From assembly GCA_024196135.1 (NCBI GenBank), contig JAMQCK010000121.1, forward strand, positions 1-59,089: a DNA stretch of 59,089 bases, read 5' to 3'. The translations under genes and the position numbers were made by a program. This DNA comes from Pleurotus ostreatus/Saccharomyces cerevisiae fusant. Lineage: Eukaryota; Opisthokonta. Of the stretch, positions 1-10,683 are shown piece by piece. Under the pieces are notes generated by a model. It searched no databases. It was not told the origin of the DNA and saw only the letters and a list, made by a program, of their open reading frames with translations. The number at the start of each line of letters is the position of its first letter. The first letter of the stretch is position 1.

Positions 1-605
1 ATCGAGCTCCGGGCAGCAGTAGACGCCTGCAATCGAGCAGTCAGATCGGCTGGGAGCTGGCCCATGTAGAGGTCGGCGAGAGCGGCGGGTTTCGGAAGCG
101 GCTTGTAGTGTTCATGCTGCCCGCTGAGGATCGCGTCCTTGACCTGCTTGAGCAGCTCGTAGTCGCCCTTGCCCGGAACGTGCTCAGCTTGCGGTTGCTG
201 CATCTGCGGCGGCGGCTGCATCTGCTGCTGGAAGGCGAACTGCGCGTGCGGGAAGGCGAACTGTCCGTGGGCGTCGTGCGTCGGGAAAAACGGCTGTTGC
301 AGCGCGAAAAAGTGCTGCTCCTGCATGCGCGGGTCGAAGAGGAAGGCTTGGTAGAGGTGCGAGGGAAGGGCGACGGGCGGGGGAAACGGGTTAGCCGCTT
401 GGAAGGCGATGTTGTCGTGGATAGGCTGGTCGATGTTCTCGGTTGTCGGCGCAAAAGGAGTCTGCGGGTCCTCGGCTAGCAGTGTGACCGTCCTGTCGCG
501 CTGGAGCGGACGAGCTGGGAGTAGGGCAGAGCCGGAGATGTGAGAATGAGCAACCAACGCCACGGTATGGTGGGAGGCAAGGGGCGCTGCACCTTTATTT
601 CTCAT
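1..605 (-). CDS. Q/P-rich protein, 3' truncated (copy A)
   Basis: I do not recognise this gene. Reading leftwards from an ATG at 603-605 the frame stays open to base 1, so the C-terminal part lies outside the contig. The visible 201 residues contain a Pro/Phe/Gln-rich segment and then a more ordered stretch with the residues KGDYELLKQVKDAILSGQ, followed by a lysine/proline-rich turn. The start is tentative because an AG acceptor-like site lies near 520 and an upstream exon is possible. In copy B the protein differs only at a few residues, which supports the frame. It is probably an intrinsically disordered regulatory protein; the function is unknown. Confidence 0.6.
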   Translation of the reverse strand, partial: MRNKGAAPLASHHTVALVAHSHISGSALLPARPLQRDRTVTLLAEDPQTPFAPTTENIDQPIHDNIAFQAANPFPPPVALPSHLYQAFLFDPRMQEQHFFALQQPFFPTHDAHGQFAFPHAQFAFQQQMQPPPQMQQPQAEHVPGKGDYELLKQVKDAILSGQHEHYKPLPKPAALADLYMGQLPADLTARLQASTAARSS

Positions 606-1037
606 TTTGTGTTTGTTTTGATCTCAGCCCCCAGCGCAGGGATTTCCCAAAGTTTTCCCCGAAATCTTGCCGGCTTCGTTCGTCTCGGGCTTGCTCGACG
701 CGCTCGTAATGCTTTCTTGTACAGAGTGGCAGGCTCAGGGAAGAGGGCAAGGGAGAAGGCAAACGGAGTCACGCGCGAATGATGACGATTTTTACGCCCA
801 CGGACCATGCCAGCCGCGCACATACGGCCGTTCCATTGTTCGCTACAAGGAGCAGCGCTCGTACTGCCTGCCAGCGGAGGTGGACGGTGAACAAGTTCAA
901 AAGACAACACCATGAGCCAGTGACCAGTATGCGTCAAAGCATCCCTTGTCCAAGTTACACATACGACGATCGGAACACGAGGATATTCGCGCATTAGCAG
1001 AAGATACAGTAACGCTATAATGTAACACGAGATCCCT
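606..1037. other. Intergenic region
   Basis: About 430 bp lie between the start of the Q/P-rich gene and the 3' end of the Cys-rich gene, both on the minus strand. It should hold the promoter of the former and the 3' UTR of the latter. I see no coding frame supported in both copies. Confidence 0.6.
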
Positions 1038-2759
1038 TCAAGTCACCGAAGCCTGCTTCGCCTGCTTCTCCACCGCAATGATATCCCCCACGAGCAACCC
1101 CAAAGTCTTCTTCGTCTCCGCATCCGCCCCCTTCATCTCCTTCTCCAGCTCCAACCGCCTCTCCGCCAGCACCATCACCAGCTCCTCTATCCCTCCACTT
1201 CCATCCCGCGCTACCGCCCACGAAATCTCGTCCTCGCCCGTGATCCACGCGCGGAGACCACAGGTACGCAGGACGCGTGGGAGGGTGATGAGGCCGACGA
1301 GGATTTCGGGGGTGCCGACGATGCGCCAGAGGACGCTGAGCGCGGCGCGGTAGAGCTCGGCGCGGGCAATCCAGAGTTGTGTCGCTGTTGTCCGGGCAAA
1401 GAGGAGGACGAGGAGTGCGGGAAGGCGGGAGGCGGCTAGGAGGACTCCGATAGCTTGGTGCGAATCACCACCGTGGAAAGGATGGACAAGCACACGAGAC
1501 AGAAGCTCGCATGATGCTTTGAGCACGAGGGGAACCTCTTCAGCACGAAGCGGATGCGACATGCATGCACGATCGAGGGCGTCAAGGATTTCGAAGACAC
1601 CGATGGCGCACCCCTTTGCGCAAGGCGCATCGGACACCGGGAAGGTCGGACGGCGTAGCTGAGCTGCGCAAGACTTCCAGTCGGCAAGGCAGCCGCAGCA
1701 ATAGTCGACTTGACAGCTCGGGCAGCGAATGCGAAGAAAGGATGCTGTGTCTTGCGGGGTTTCGTTGGTTTGCCAGAGCTGCAAGCTGGTCAGCGATGCC
1801 TACGATCGGGAAAGTACAACTCACCTGCCGGCCCACTGAGGGCAAGTCATCGCCGCATTCAGGGCACATGCGACCCTTGACGAACATATTCTGCACTTGC
1901 AGCACATCCGAAGCGTCAATATTGATATATGGGACCAGAGCGTGCAGAGCGTCGACGGAGAATGGCAGGGTGATAACTTGTTTCGGAGAGCGCTTGATGG
2001 GTTTCGAGGCTTCAGCTGACGCACTTGCAGTCGTATATGTCGACGCGAAGCTCGCAGGGCTTGAAGCTCCGAGAGACAGATTAGAAGGCGAGGGGCGAGG
2101 CAAGAAAGCTCTTCGCGGGCGATGGATTCGAGGTTCTACCAATCTTGCGTTCGCGGGAGGGGAATATATGTTGATGGGAGGTTGAGGCGAGTAGGCATCT
2201 ATCGCAAGCGCGTAAGTAGTTGAGGTTGGTGGTGCATTGACTATGGTCCGTGAGCCAGCACGGATCGATGGATACAGCGATGAGTGCGACGAAAACGATG
2301 CAAACGATGCGGTCTCGTCATTAGGCGATGCAGAGACGGTCTGGTTGATCCATGGTGACGTCGAAAGAGGCGAGCGGGCCAGAGTGCTTGTGGACGAGTA
2401 CGAAGGGACCGAAGGCACGCGAGGAGGCGTAGCAGCAAATTTGACGCGTCGGGGTTGAGGCGCAGGGGGAGGCGGGGCGTGCCGGGGTATCGAGCGTTGC
2501 GCCTGGAAGTTCGTGCGCGTGGTCGTCCGGGTCCGGGGACTACTCGAGGTTTGACTTTGAGGGGAGTTCTGGTTGTTGGTAACCCGCCAGCGGGTGGGAA
2601 AGGTAGAGATCGTTGACGCCGTACTTGGCGAGTCTTGCGTGGTAGGGGGAGTCGGTGGCAGCCACCGCTCAAAAGCTGGCGTACTGTCAGCACCGTCTCA
2701 GCCGTCGCATTGATCGGCGACTTACCTGGCTTCCTGACTACGGGCTCGTTATTCTGCAT
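1038..2759 (-). CDS. RING/IBR-like Cys-rich zinc-finger protein (copy A)
   Basis: Exons on the minus strand are 2726-2759, 1825-2675 and 1038-1778, giving 541 residues. Both introns are 46-50 nt with GT-AG ends and keep the frame. Residues 1-260 are Ser/Pro/Thr-rich and probably disordered. A Cys cluster follows: CPEC at 282-285, then CPSC at 314-317, CCGC at 322-325, C332, C348 and C352, a pattern like RING or IBR zinc-binding domains. The last 180 residues are predicted helical and end in a Lys/Glu-rich stretch. A role in ubiquitin transfer is an inference from the Cys spacing only; it could be another zinc module. It is divergently oriented to the HDAC gene and shares a 363-bp promoter region with it. 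Confidence 0.75.
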
Positions 2760-3122
2760 GTCTGTAGCAGTCCTCAGATCCAGGTGAGTCCAGAACGGTA
2801 GTGAAAGATAGTCGAGATCGTCGACGAGAACGGAGAACGCGCTTGATCGTGAGTGAGAGGAAAGTCGGAGAGACGCGACAGTTGCAGGACAAGACCCAGT
2901 TTATGTGTCTTAGACCAGTCTAGTCAACGGACAGAAGGAATGGCGGACAAAGCTCGAGGTGGAAATGAAGGGATGGCGAGATGGAGGTTGAGTTCAAGAG
3001 AATGGAAAAAGGTCATGGCTATTCGGGACCAAGCTCGCACCAAACAAAGACAAGCGCGTGTCGCACGTGACCGTCTCGAACTTCAACTTGACCATCACGG
3101 CCACCCGCGAAAACCGGTCAGG
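2760..3122. promoter_or_regulatory. Shared promoter region, Cys-rich gene / HDAC
   Basis: These 363 bp separate two divergent start codons (2759 minus, 3123 plus). An in-frame open extension upstream of the HDAC ATG exists, but the chosen ATG places the HDAC N-terminus where the family usually begins. No clear TATA box was seen. Confidence 0.5.
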
Positions 3123-4841
3123 ATGGCCACCACACACGGGACAGTGGCGTATATCGTCAACAAGGAACTTATACAGGTACTATCTGCTTCTCAAGCCTGC
3201 CAACTTGATGATGAACATCATGTTTGTATTTTCTTCGCGCTAGATTTCTTCTCGCCTACCTGCGAACACAAATCGGTCTTTGCTCGTGCATACCCTCGTT
3301 CAAGCTCTTGGCTTGCTGAAAAATGACTTGGAGGCCTCTCCGACCAATGTGGAATCTTCCACGCGCTTTATCCGAGTTGTAAACCCACAGCCAGCCTCCT
3401 ACGACGCTTTAGCGGTTTACCATACTAGGGAATATCTTGACCGCGTTCTCAGGCGACACGATCAATCAGACGAGAGTTTTGATGAGGATCAACAAGATGG
3501 CCTTGGTCTTGAAGACGATTGCCCTCTCTTTCGTGACCTGGAGAAATATGTGCCACTTGTGGCAGGCGCATCTTTGACAGGAGCACAAGCTTTGATGAAG
3601 GGATTCGCGGATGTTGCTATAGCTTGGGATGGAGGAAGGTATGCATGACTCTCGGTCGCGATGTCTCAGAAATTTATCATGAACAATTACCAGACACCAT
3701 GCACAGAAAGCACGCGCCTCTGGTTTTTGCTACGTTGCCGACTGCGTCCTGGCAATCCTCGCATTGAAGAAGGCGCCACAGATACCTTTGCCTCTGCCCA
3801 TTGGAGGGGACCAGATGTGCGAGAATGATCTGCCACCCGCCAGCAGCCGTCCAACGCGCAAACCGCGCGTCATGTACCTTGACCTCGACCTGCACTTCTC
3901 CGATGGCGTCTCGCACGCATTCCATAATCCGAATTTGGCCTCCGGTGGAACCTCACAAGTTCTTGTACGTTCATCAAGTTGCGTCACTCAGCACCTCACT
4001 TATTTGATTCACCTCATGTCCTCAGACGCTCAGCATCCACCACGCAGCGCCCGGCTTCTTCCCCGTCTCGCCCCTTTCCGACCTTCCACCCATCCCTTCT
4101 GAATCACCCAACACCTTCCGCCTAACCCCACCCCCTCCCCACGACCCATACACGCTCTCCCTCCCCCTCCTCCCGGGCTACAACAACGCGACCCTCGCGC
4201 GTATATGGCCCTCCGTGGAGTGCATCCGCGACGCGTTCGCGCCGGACTATGTCGTCTTGCAGTGCGGCGTCGACGCGCTGGCGGGGGATAAGTGTGGGAT
4301 CGGGGGCTGGAGTCTGGGTGGTGCGGATGAGGAGGATGTAGATGAGGAGTCGGGGATGGACGTGGATGGAAGTTCGCGGCTTGCGATGGGCTCCTTGGGC
4401 TGGTGTGTCGACCGCGTTGTGAATCAGTGGGGCGTGAAGACGCTCTTGCTTGGTGGCGGTGAGTAAACGGCTACCGTTTGCTCAATCCTTCGTGCTGACA
4501 ACATGCCAGGCGGCTACAATCATCCGAATGCAGCCCGAGCATACGCCTACCTCACCTCAATCGCTGTAAGCTACACGAAACTGATTTACACGCCGGCGAC
4601 ACCTACTGACTTCTGCTCACAGCTCGACCGCCCGCTCCCGCTGAGCACGCCAATCCCCGACCACACCTTCTTCCCCGCATACGCACCCTCGTTCATCCTC
4701 GACGTGCCACCGTCAACAATGCAAGACCAGAATACGGAGGCATACCTGCAAAACGTAGAAGCTGCCTTCGAATCCAGCGCCGAGATCCTGCGACGACGAA
4801 GGGAGGCAGCAGAGTCTAAGGCCGCGGTTGCCACTGCCTGA
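3123..4841 (+). CDS. HOS1-like: Class I histone deacetylase, Hos1/HDAC8-like (copy A)
   Basis: Exons 3123-3176, 3244-3638, 3694-3964, 4026-4458, 4510-4565 and 4623-4841 encode 475 residues. The family hydrolyses acetyl-lysine with a Zn ion. Visible hallmarks are the tandem His pair H151-H152 in [14 protein letters not shown], Zn ligands D215 and H217 in [11 protein letters not shown], the third ligand D323 in [11 protein letters not shown], and catalytic Y387 in LLLGGGGYNHP. All key residues are present, so it should be active. The residue after H217 is Phe and then Ser, where many class I enzymes have His-Gly. A roughly 30-residue insertion precedes the Zn motif, and an acidic Asp/Glu stretch lies after D323. 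Yeast Hos1 deacetylates cohesin Smc3; the substrate here is unknown. Its 3' end faces the aminopeptidase gene. Confidence 0.92.
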
Positions 4842-5355
4842 CTGTGAAATCGTGCTTGGCCCACTTACCTCAACAAGTTCTTGTGTTTCCTCTTCGAGCC
4901 ATCCCACCATAATACAGATAACGCCTGCGCGCAATCTTCATAAACATACGTTATCCTATCCGTACATGATTCGTAACTTCGAACACAATAAAGTATCATA
5001 CCCGAAGCAAAGGCAAGCGAAGAAAATAATGTACACGACAAGCGGACGAAGAAGGGTGTCTCCGAGGAGCGTAGGATATGGACAGGTAGTGCACACTGTA
5101 AAAGAGGAGGGGTGTTGTCAGATGAAGGGTTAGATGAAGTAAGTAAAAGGCTTCTGGGTTAGACAGCGAGAGCAGATAATAAGTAAGTTGGGTCATCTAA
5201 ATAACAATATACCTCCAGAGATCCTGTCTTCGTCCGTCGTAGCGGCGCCCGCCTGCACGGGCCTACTGTCGTCAAGAGTGGCGGGCCCGGTGACGGGCAT
5301 GCGCACGAGAGTCATCGCGAGGAGCGGGTCATCGCGGGGAAAGAGCGACGTCGGT
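4842..5355. other. Convergent intergenic region
   Basis: About 510 bp lie between the 3' ends of the HDAC (+) and aminopeptidase P (-) genes. It contains the AATAAA above and otherwise reads as two facing 3' UTRs. No gene is supported. Confidence 0.6.
4987..4992 (+). terminator. Poly(A) signal of HDAC gene
   Basis: AATAAA lies 146 nt after the HDAC stop codon and is conserved in copy B at 26162-26167. Confidence 0.5.
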
Positions 5356-8300
5356 CTAATCCCAGTCGATGGTGAGGCCGGCTGCGGGGTTGGCCAGGCC
5401 AATACCACGCTCTGCCTCTCGCCTGAGCCACTTGAGCGTGGACTTGTCGTCCTTCAAGTGCGGCGCGAGAGTCTCGTAGCAGCGCTGGTTGTGGTCCTTG
5501 AGCCAGGCCTTCTCCTCCTTGGTCAGCATGGATTCCTTAACCATGCGCGTCTGGATCGGCACGCAGGTCAAGCGCTCGAAGCCGAGCCAGATGTGCCCGT
5601 TGAACTCGCGTCGAGTCTGCAGGATTGATTAGCAAGGTATACCTGGTCTCAGCAAGGGCCTGAACGTACATTGACGCGCGTGACGATGAGCGCGGACTCG
5701 ATGCGCATGCCCCATTGGCCAGCGTTGTCTGTCGAAAAGGGTGAGTCTAATGATCATCGGTTCATGTCCGGTCAACTCACAAAAGCCAGGCTCGTTCGTG
5801 ATGACATGCCCAGGAACCAGCGGTATCGAGCTCGAGAAACCATGCGGACCCTCGTGGACGGTCAAGAACTGACCGAACCCATGCCCAGTACCATGCTGAA
5901 CAGCTTATCAGTACGACCCACTTCGTCAACATCGATCGAACGCACCATGTAGTTCCAGCCGTCCTTCCAGAGAGCTCGCCGCGCCAGGACGTCAAGCTGC
6001 TGCCCAGACGTCCCTTCCGGGAATATCGCGGTATCGATGGCGATCTACGTCTGGCTAAGTACGACCGTTCACGCAAGAGAGGTGGGCATAGAAGACTTAC
6101 ATGACCTTGTAGCACCTTCGTGTACGCCTCGCACATTTCTGGCGTTGGCCTGCCGAAGTGCATTGTGCGAGTAGTATCGCAGGTGCCGTCGCGGTACTGG
6201 CCTCCGGAGTCACTGCGAAGATGTAAGACAACTAGCAGAAGAGTCATGCTTTCAGGACTTACTTGAGATACGGCGTCTCGCGCGAGATGACCAGGGCGTT
6301 GCCTTTCTTAGGCGAGTAGTGCGGTAGCGCAGCGTTGGGACCGGTTGCCGATATGTTCTCGTACGCCAACCCCATCCACTCGGGCTTGTGTTGACGGCGG
6401 AACTCAGTGAGGCGATGACCTGCCTCCCATTCCGTGACCTCGTAGCCCTGAGCCATCTTGTTCTCCAGCCAGGCGAGGAAGCGGGTCTGCATTTGGGTTA
6501 GACTATGAGCATATGCCGGGGAAGATAGGCACTTACGAAAGCGATACCGTCGCGGATGTACGCGCGACGCATGCCAGCGAGCTCCGTCTCGTTCTTGACG
6601 GACATCAAAACCTCGACATGCGAGGGTGCGATCGTGTACCGCATATGCGTCAGCATCAGCGACACCGCGTACGACGTCTCCGGCGAGATGATGACCTTCC
6701 CATCGCCCCACTGGCGTAGCCGCAACCACGCCCAAAGCTCCGTGTAGTCCCTCCGCACAACGTCAATCGAGTTCAGGTACTCATCGATCTCCGGCTTGAT
6801 CTTGACCGGGTCGACAAAGAGCGTATGCGGATGCTTTGAAGACGGATTGAGCGCGATATAGAGGTACGCCTGGAACACCGGGTTGAACGGGATATCCGAG
6901 CCGCGCAGGTTGAGCAGGTACGCGATGGCGGGGAGGGAGGTGATGAGCGTGCCGACGTGCTGCTGCGACGCGCGAGGGGCAGAGCGGGAGTACGACGGGA
7001 CGTCGGGCGGCTGTTTCCGGATCCACTCGCGGACCTTCGCAATCTTCGAGTTCGCGCTTTCGCCGGCGTACTCGAGGCCGTGGAGGAAAATGGACGCCCT
7101 GGACCGCTGCGGCTTGTCGCGCCAGATCAGGTCCACGAGGTTCTGGGGAGGGTAGGCGAGCTTGGACCCGAGGGGGTGTATCTTCGAGTTCAGCAGCGTG
7201 GCCTTCTCATGCGAGATCATGCGCGCATCAATCCCGATCTTGGCGTCCTTGACGCGGGACTAACGGAAAACAATGAATATCAACGCCAGAAAATGGCGTT
7301 TTTCACGCACCGAAAGGAAGTCAATCCAATCCTTGGGCTGTCCTGGCTTACCCGCCTCAATGATCGTCCAGTTCGAGTCTACTTGATCACGAGCCTGCAG
7401 CCAGTAACGCGAGTCTGTTACCAGATATGCATTGTTCCGGGAGATAATGGCCTGACCAGCCGAGCCAGTGAACCTGTGCTGAATCAGTGCCGGGGAAAAC
7501 TTCGCAAAGACGGCACACGCACCCCGAGATCCACTCCCTGCGCTTGTCGGTGGGAGCGACGTACTCCGAGTTGTGCGCGTCTTCTGAGGGGACGACACTG
7601 TAGGCGATGTAAATGAGGACAAAGTGACGAACAAAGACGAGTGCAGACGCACTAGTATTGGAGGTTCTCCTTCTCCATGAGAGCGCGCAGCTGAGCTAAG
7701 CGCTCGGAGCTGTTGACTTTCTCAGGGACGGTGTCCAGCTCGTTCACTTTCCGCTCGTAAGCAGAGCCAACGAGTGTGCTTGTGGAATCGTGGCCAGGGT
7801 GTCGCCTCGAGCCGGAAGAGACACGCGAGACGTGGGTAGGACGGCTGGTGACGGTCTTGTCGGACGAGCGAGTGTTGGAGCGGCTGGGTTGAGGGCTCAT
7901 GTGGTTGCTGGGTGGGGGGATAGGGAGGGTTCTCTTGCTGTTCGACGTGACCCGGCTAGCTTGTGTGGACTTTGAGTTGCTCCGCACCGGCGGCTCCCAA
8001 GGCGGCAGGCTGGCCTGACTGGTCTGCGAGAACGACTTCTCCTCCATATACTCCTCTTCTTCCACCTGCGCTTCCATTTCCTTCTGCTTGCGCCCCAATC
8101 CCCATCCGTACCCGAGCTTGCTCGCGAACGACTTCTTGGTGCCGGTCATCGTGTTTGATCGGGAGAGCTTCGGGCGGTCGCCCTTGGTGTTGGACAGGTC
8201 GGGGATGTCGCCGTAGTTCTCAGAGTCGGAATGGAAGGTGATGCTCTCGCCCTTCTTCTCGCGCATCGACGAGTATGTGGAGGATGAGGAGTAGGATGCG

Positions 8301-8428
8301 TTGCGGATCAGCTGCGAGCCCTGGATGCTTGGGGGCGGCTCCCACGAGATCCGCTTGGTCTTCTTGCCCACGAAGGGCAAGCACATCGGCGGCGGTGGCG
8401 GGGGAGGGGGAGGCGGCGGCGGCGCCAT
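5356..8428 (-). CDS. Xaa-Pro aminopeptidase (aminopeptidase P) with N-terminal extension (copy A)
   Basis: Ten exons on the minus strand: 7653-8428, 7523-7597, 7311-7473, 6537-7259, 6263-6486, 6101-6212, 5946-6044, 5781-5895, 5670-5728 and 5356-5616, giving 868 residues. The M24B enzyme removes an N-terminal residue before proline using two metal ions. Residues about 240-868 form the whole enzyme: the start [27 protein letters not shown], then metal ligands in [16 protein letters not shown] (about 654-668), His in HGTGHGFG (about 725), Glu in NEPGFY and Glu in MRIESALI. Residues 1-238 are an added low-complexity part with a poly-proline run at the ATG, Ser-rich blocks and an acidic EEEEYMEE stretch, without a stop or intron before the enzyme. 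Copy B encodes the same extension with only silent changes. It is probably cytosolic, since no signal peptide is visible. Confidence 0.9.
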
Positions 8429-9062
8429 GACGGTTGGCGACAAGGAACGATACCGACGCGCACGAGGCAAAGACACGATATCAGCCCGCGAGAAGTTTCG
8501 GGCACGTGGACCTGCCTATTCCGGTCTTCGTGCAGACATGCGGCGAACATGAACCTCCCCCGCCCGGTGGCTGCGTTCGAGCCCCGGATCGGCGCATAGC
8601 CCAAGTGGCATCCTGGAACCAGGCTGCCCAATCTAGAGGCACTGTGTATTGTAAGCGCAAATGGATAGGCCCTGAAGGCACACCCGAAATGGCCACCGAG
8701 AGCCACGGGCCCTCACCGCGCCAGAGCAAGCCGACTGAGGCGTCATGCGCAGCCCGCTTAGTGGACCACAGCAGCTGTCTCTTCTCCATCTCGCTGGCAT
8801 GTGAGCGAAGTACTGGGGGGAGTTCGCTACTCACAGGGGGTGTACAACACGCTTCTACCGTGCGGCAAGCCCCATGACGCTGGGCCGATACGACCTTCAT
8901 TGTGCTCTCGGCGGCTAAGAACAACCGTGGGCTCGGTAGCTGCCAAGGATGCGTCAGTCAATGCTGGTCGGTGTGCATCGGACGAAATGCAGGGACCCGT
9001 TCGACAATAGCCAGCGAGAAGAAGCTAGGCAAGAATAACGGGGTCCTCACTTGAGAACAGGA

Positions 9063-9081
9063 GCGCGCTACAATAGCGCGC
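9063..9081. repeat. Perfect short inverted repeat (copy A)
   Basis: GCGCGCTA and TAGCGCGC flank the loop CAA, an 8-bp stem with a 3-nt loop. It is identical in copy B at 30243-30261. Function unknown. Confidence 0.6.
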
Positions 9082-9625
9082 AGTGGGAAGCGGAGAATCG
9101 ATCGGAGAAGGAGAAGACGAAGGATCGATCTCTGGAGAAAGTGAGGAATTTATGGATAAACTGGGTGGTTTGCTTGTTCATGGAAAGGGTAGGCTGTGGA
9201 TTGGTCGTGTATTGACGTCAAGTAGCGGGCTGTAAGGTTTTGGTATGGCCTGTGTAGCACGTTCCGTACTGTTCTAACTTCATTTCGGGTCCGTAAGGAA
9301 GCGTTAGAAGCTCTATGGTTCACTATATATGACTGGTTAGGAGGGGTCGACGCGAAGTAAATTAACACACACCAAGCAATGTCTCCCTACTGACGACCGA
9401 CTCGGTTGAGTAGACTACCGTCTCGTCCAAATTTATCCGGGCCTTCTTCAAGGCGACAGAGAGGAACGATACGTACCAAACTGGCCTTGGATATCAGAAA
9501 AACGAAGGTGAGACAACAAGGACGGTGCTTAATCGAAGTGAAGTCGGCAGAGAGTACGCCAAGAGTAATCTCATTTTTTGTTGTGTAAGCCATATTGAAC
9601 GTGCTGTTAACCCGGGAAAATTGCT

Positions 9626-9646
9626 TTCCCCCTTGGCGAGGGGGAA
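9626..9646. repeat. TTCCCCC...GGGGGAA hairpin upstream of transporter
   Basis: A 7-bp stem with a 7-nt loop lies about 1 kb before the transporter ATG, with a related sequence near 30810-30832 in copy B. The C-run and G-run are reminiscent of GC-box elements bound by fungal carbon-repression zinc-finger proteins, but that link is speculative. Confidence 0.3.
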
Positions 9647-10683
9647 GGTGTAACTTCACTGCAGCTGTGGTCGCCCCAGCCGTCGATTCGCAGGGTGAGT
9701 AGCAACACATGAGCTGTTTCGTCGAGCGGATGTCATTACAGTGTACTGAAGAGCCATAGGCGAAGCGTCGAAAGCGTTCCAGCATTCGAAGGTCGAGGTA
9801 AGCGCCAACTTCCCGTCGCAGACGACGACGTCACGCAGGCGGTCTCGGCGAATGCCGTTTTTCGGCAAGATGCGGCAACGCACGTGCAAACAGAGGCATT
9901 GTGTCTTTCCTGAATTTGGGCGTCGGACCGCGTCTTCGTCCCGACGGCCATCGGTGGACTTCATCTTGGGCGGACTTTCCATTGTTCGTTGCTTGAATGC
10001 CTACTCCTCGACATCAGCACACGGCCGCGACTCTGCCCTCGGAATATATGCGGTGAAATATACAACGTACGGAGACCAGGACGCAGACTGAATGCGCCAT
10101 CTTGGAGGGTTCGCGCCACTCCTCAAGGCGGATTTTCCGCGCTGCCCGTGGCCGTGTTCCAACTTTGCGATCCTTTCAAGTGTCAACGTCATCTCGGGCC
10201 CATCTTCTTCCCAATAGAGAGGCTTGGTTTTCTGACGGCAAAGACTGCAAGAATTTCCCTAAACTTCCTGCAATGAAGAACCTTCGTTCGTCCTTCGGAG
10301 GCGTTTCTGTGAATTGGCCGAACAGCACAACCGGAAGCCTTCATAAACAAGCCACATAACCGGATCAATAGCCTCCTGATAGCCTCGCACGATGGCCACA
10401 AATGAACAGCTTCCCCATCTCCGAACCGCTTCTTCATCACCCTCGCGTGGCGCTCGTCGGCGCGCGGCTGTGACGAAGAAAAGGGAAGAGGTCGGCCCCG
10501 ACGACGACGTTCTTTCTTTCTGCTTTCATCTCACTAGACTCTTCATAGACGCTCGCTAGCTCACCGCTCAACGAGCACCACACCTGTCATTCCTTTTCGG
10601 CTTCACTCCCTCTTAACGCCAATCCTTCTCGTACCGACCTCACCCTAATCCCTACCTTCCCCGATCTCTGACCTTCCGCTACA

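Larger units (their letters stand above)
8429..10683. promoter_or_regulatory. Large divergent intergenic region (copy A)
   Basis: These 2.25 kb lie between the divergent starts of aminopeptidase P and the sugar transporter. Open frames here do not carry recognisable domains. Notable sites are a perfect GC-rich hairpin at 9063-9081 and a C-run/G-run hairpin at 9626-9646 upstream of the transporter. Both persist in copy B despite surrounding changes. The region probably holds two promoters and may hold a non-coding transcript. Confidence 0.55.

Noticed and set aside
6957..7616. 219-residue plus-strand frame over aminopeptidase P (and 27992-28768 in copy B).
   Set aside because: Crosses introns and conserved enzyme exons on the other strand; no recognisable protein.
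8481..8924. Open frames of about 147 residues on both strands upstream of aminopeptidase P.
   Set aside because: Copy B has indels that change the frames, there is no family resemblance and codon usage is unlike the neighbours.
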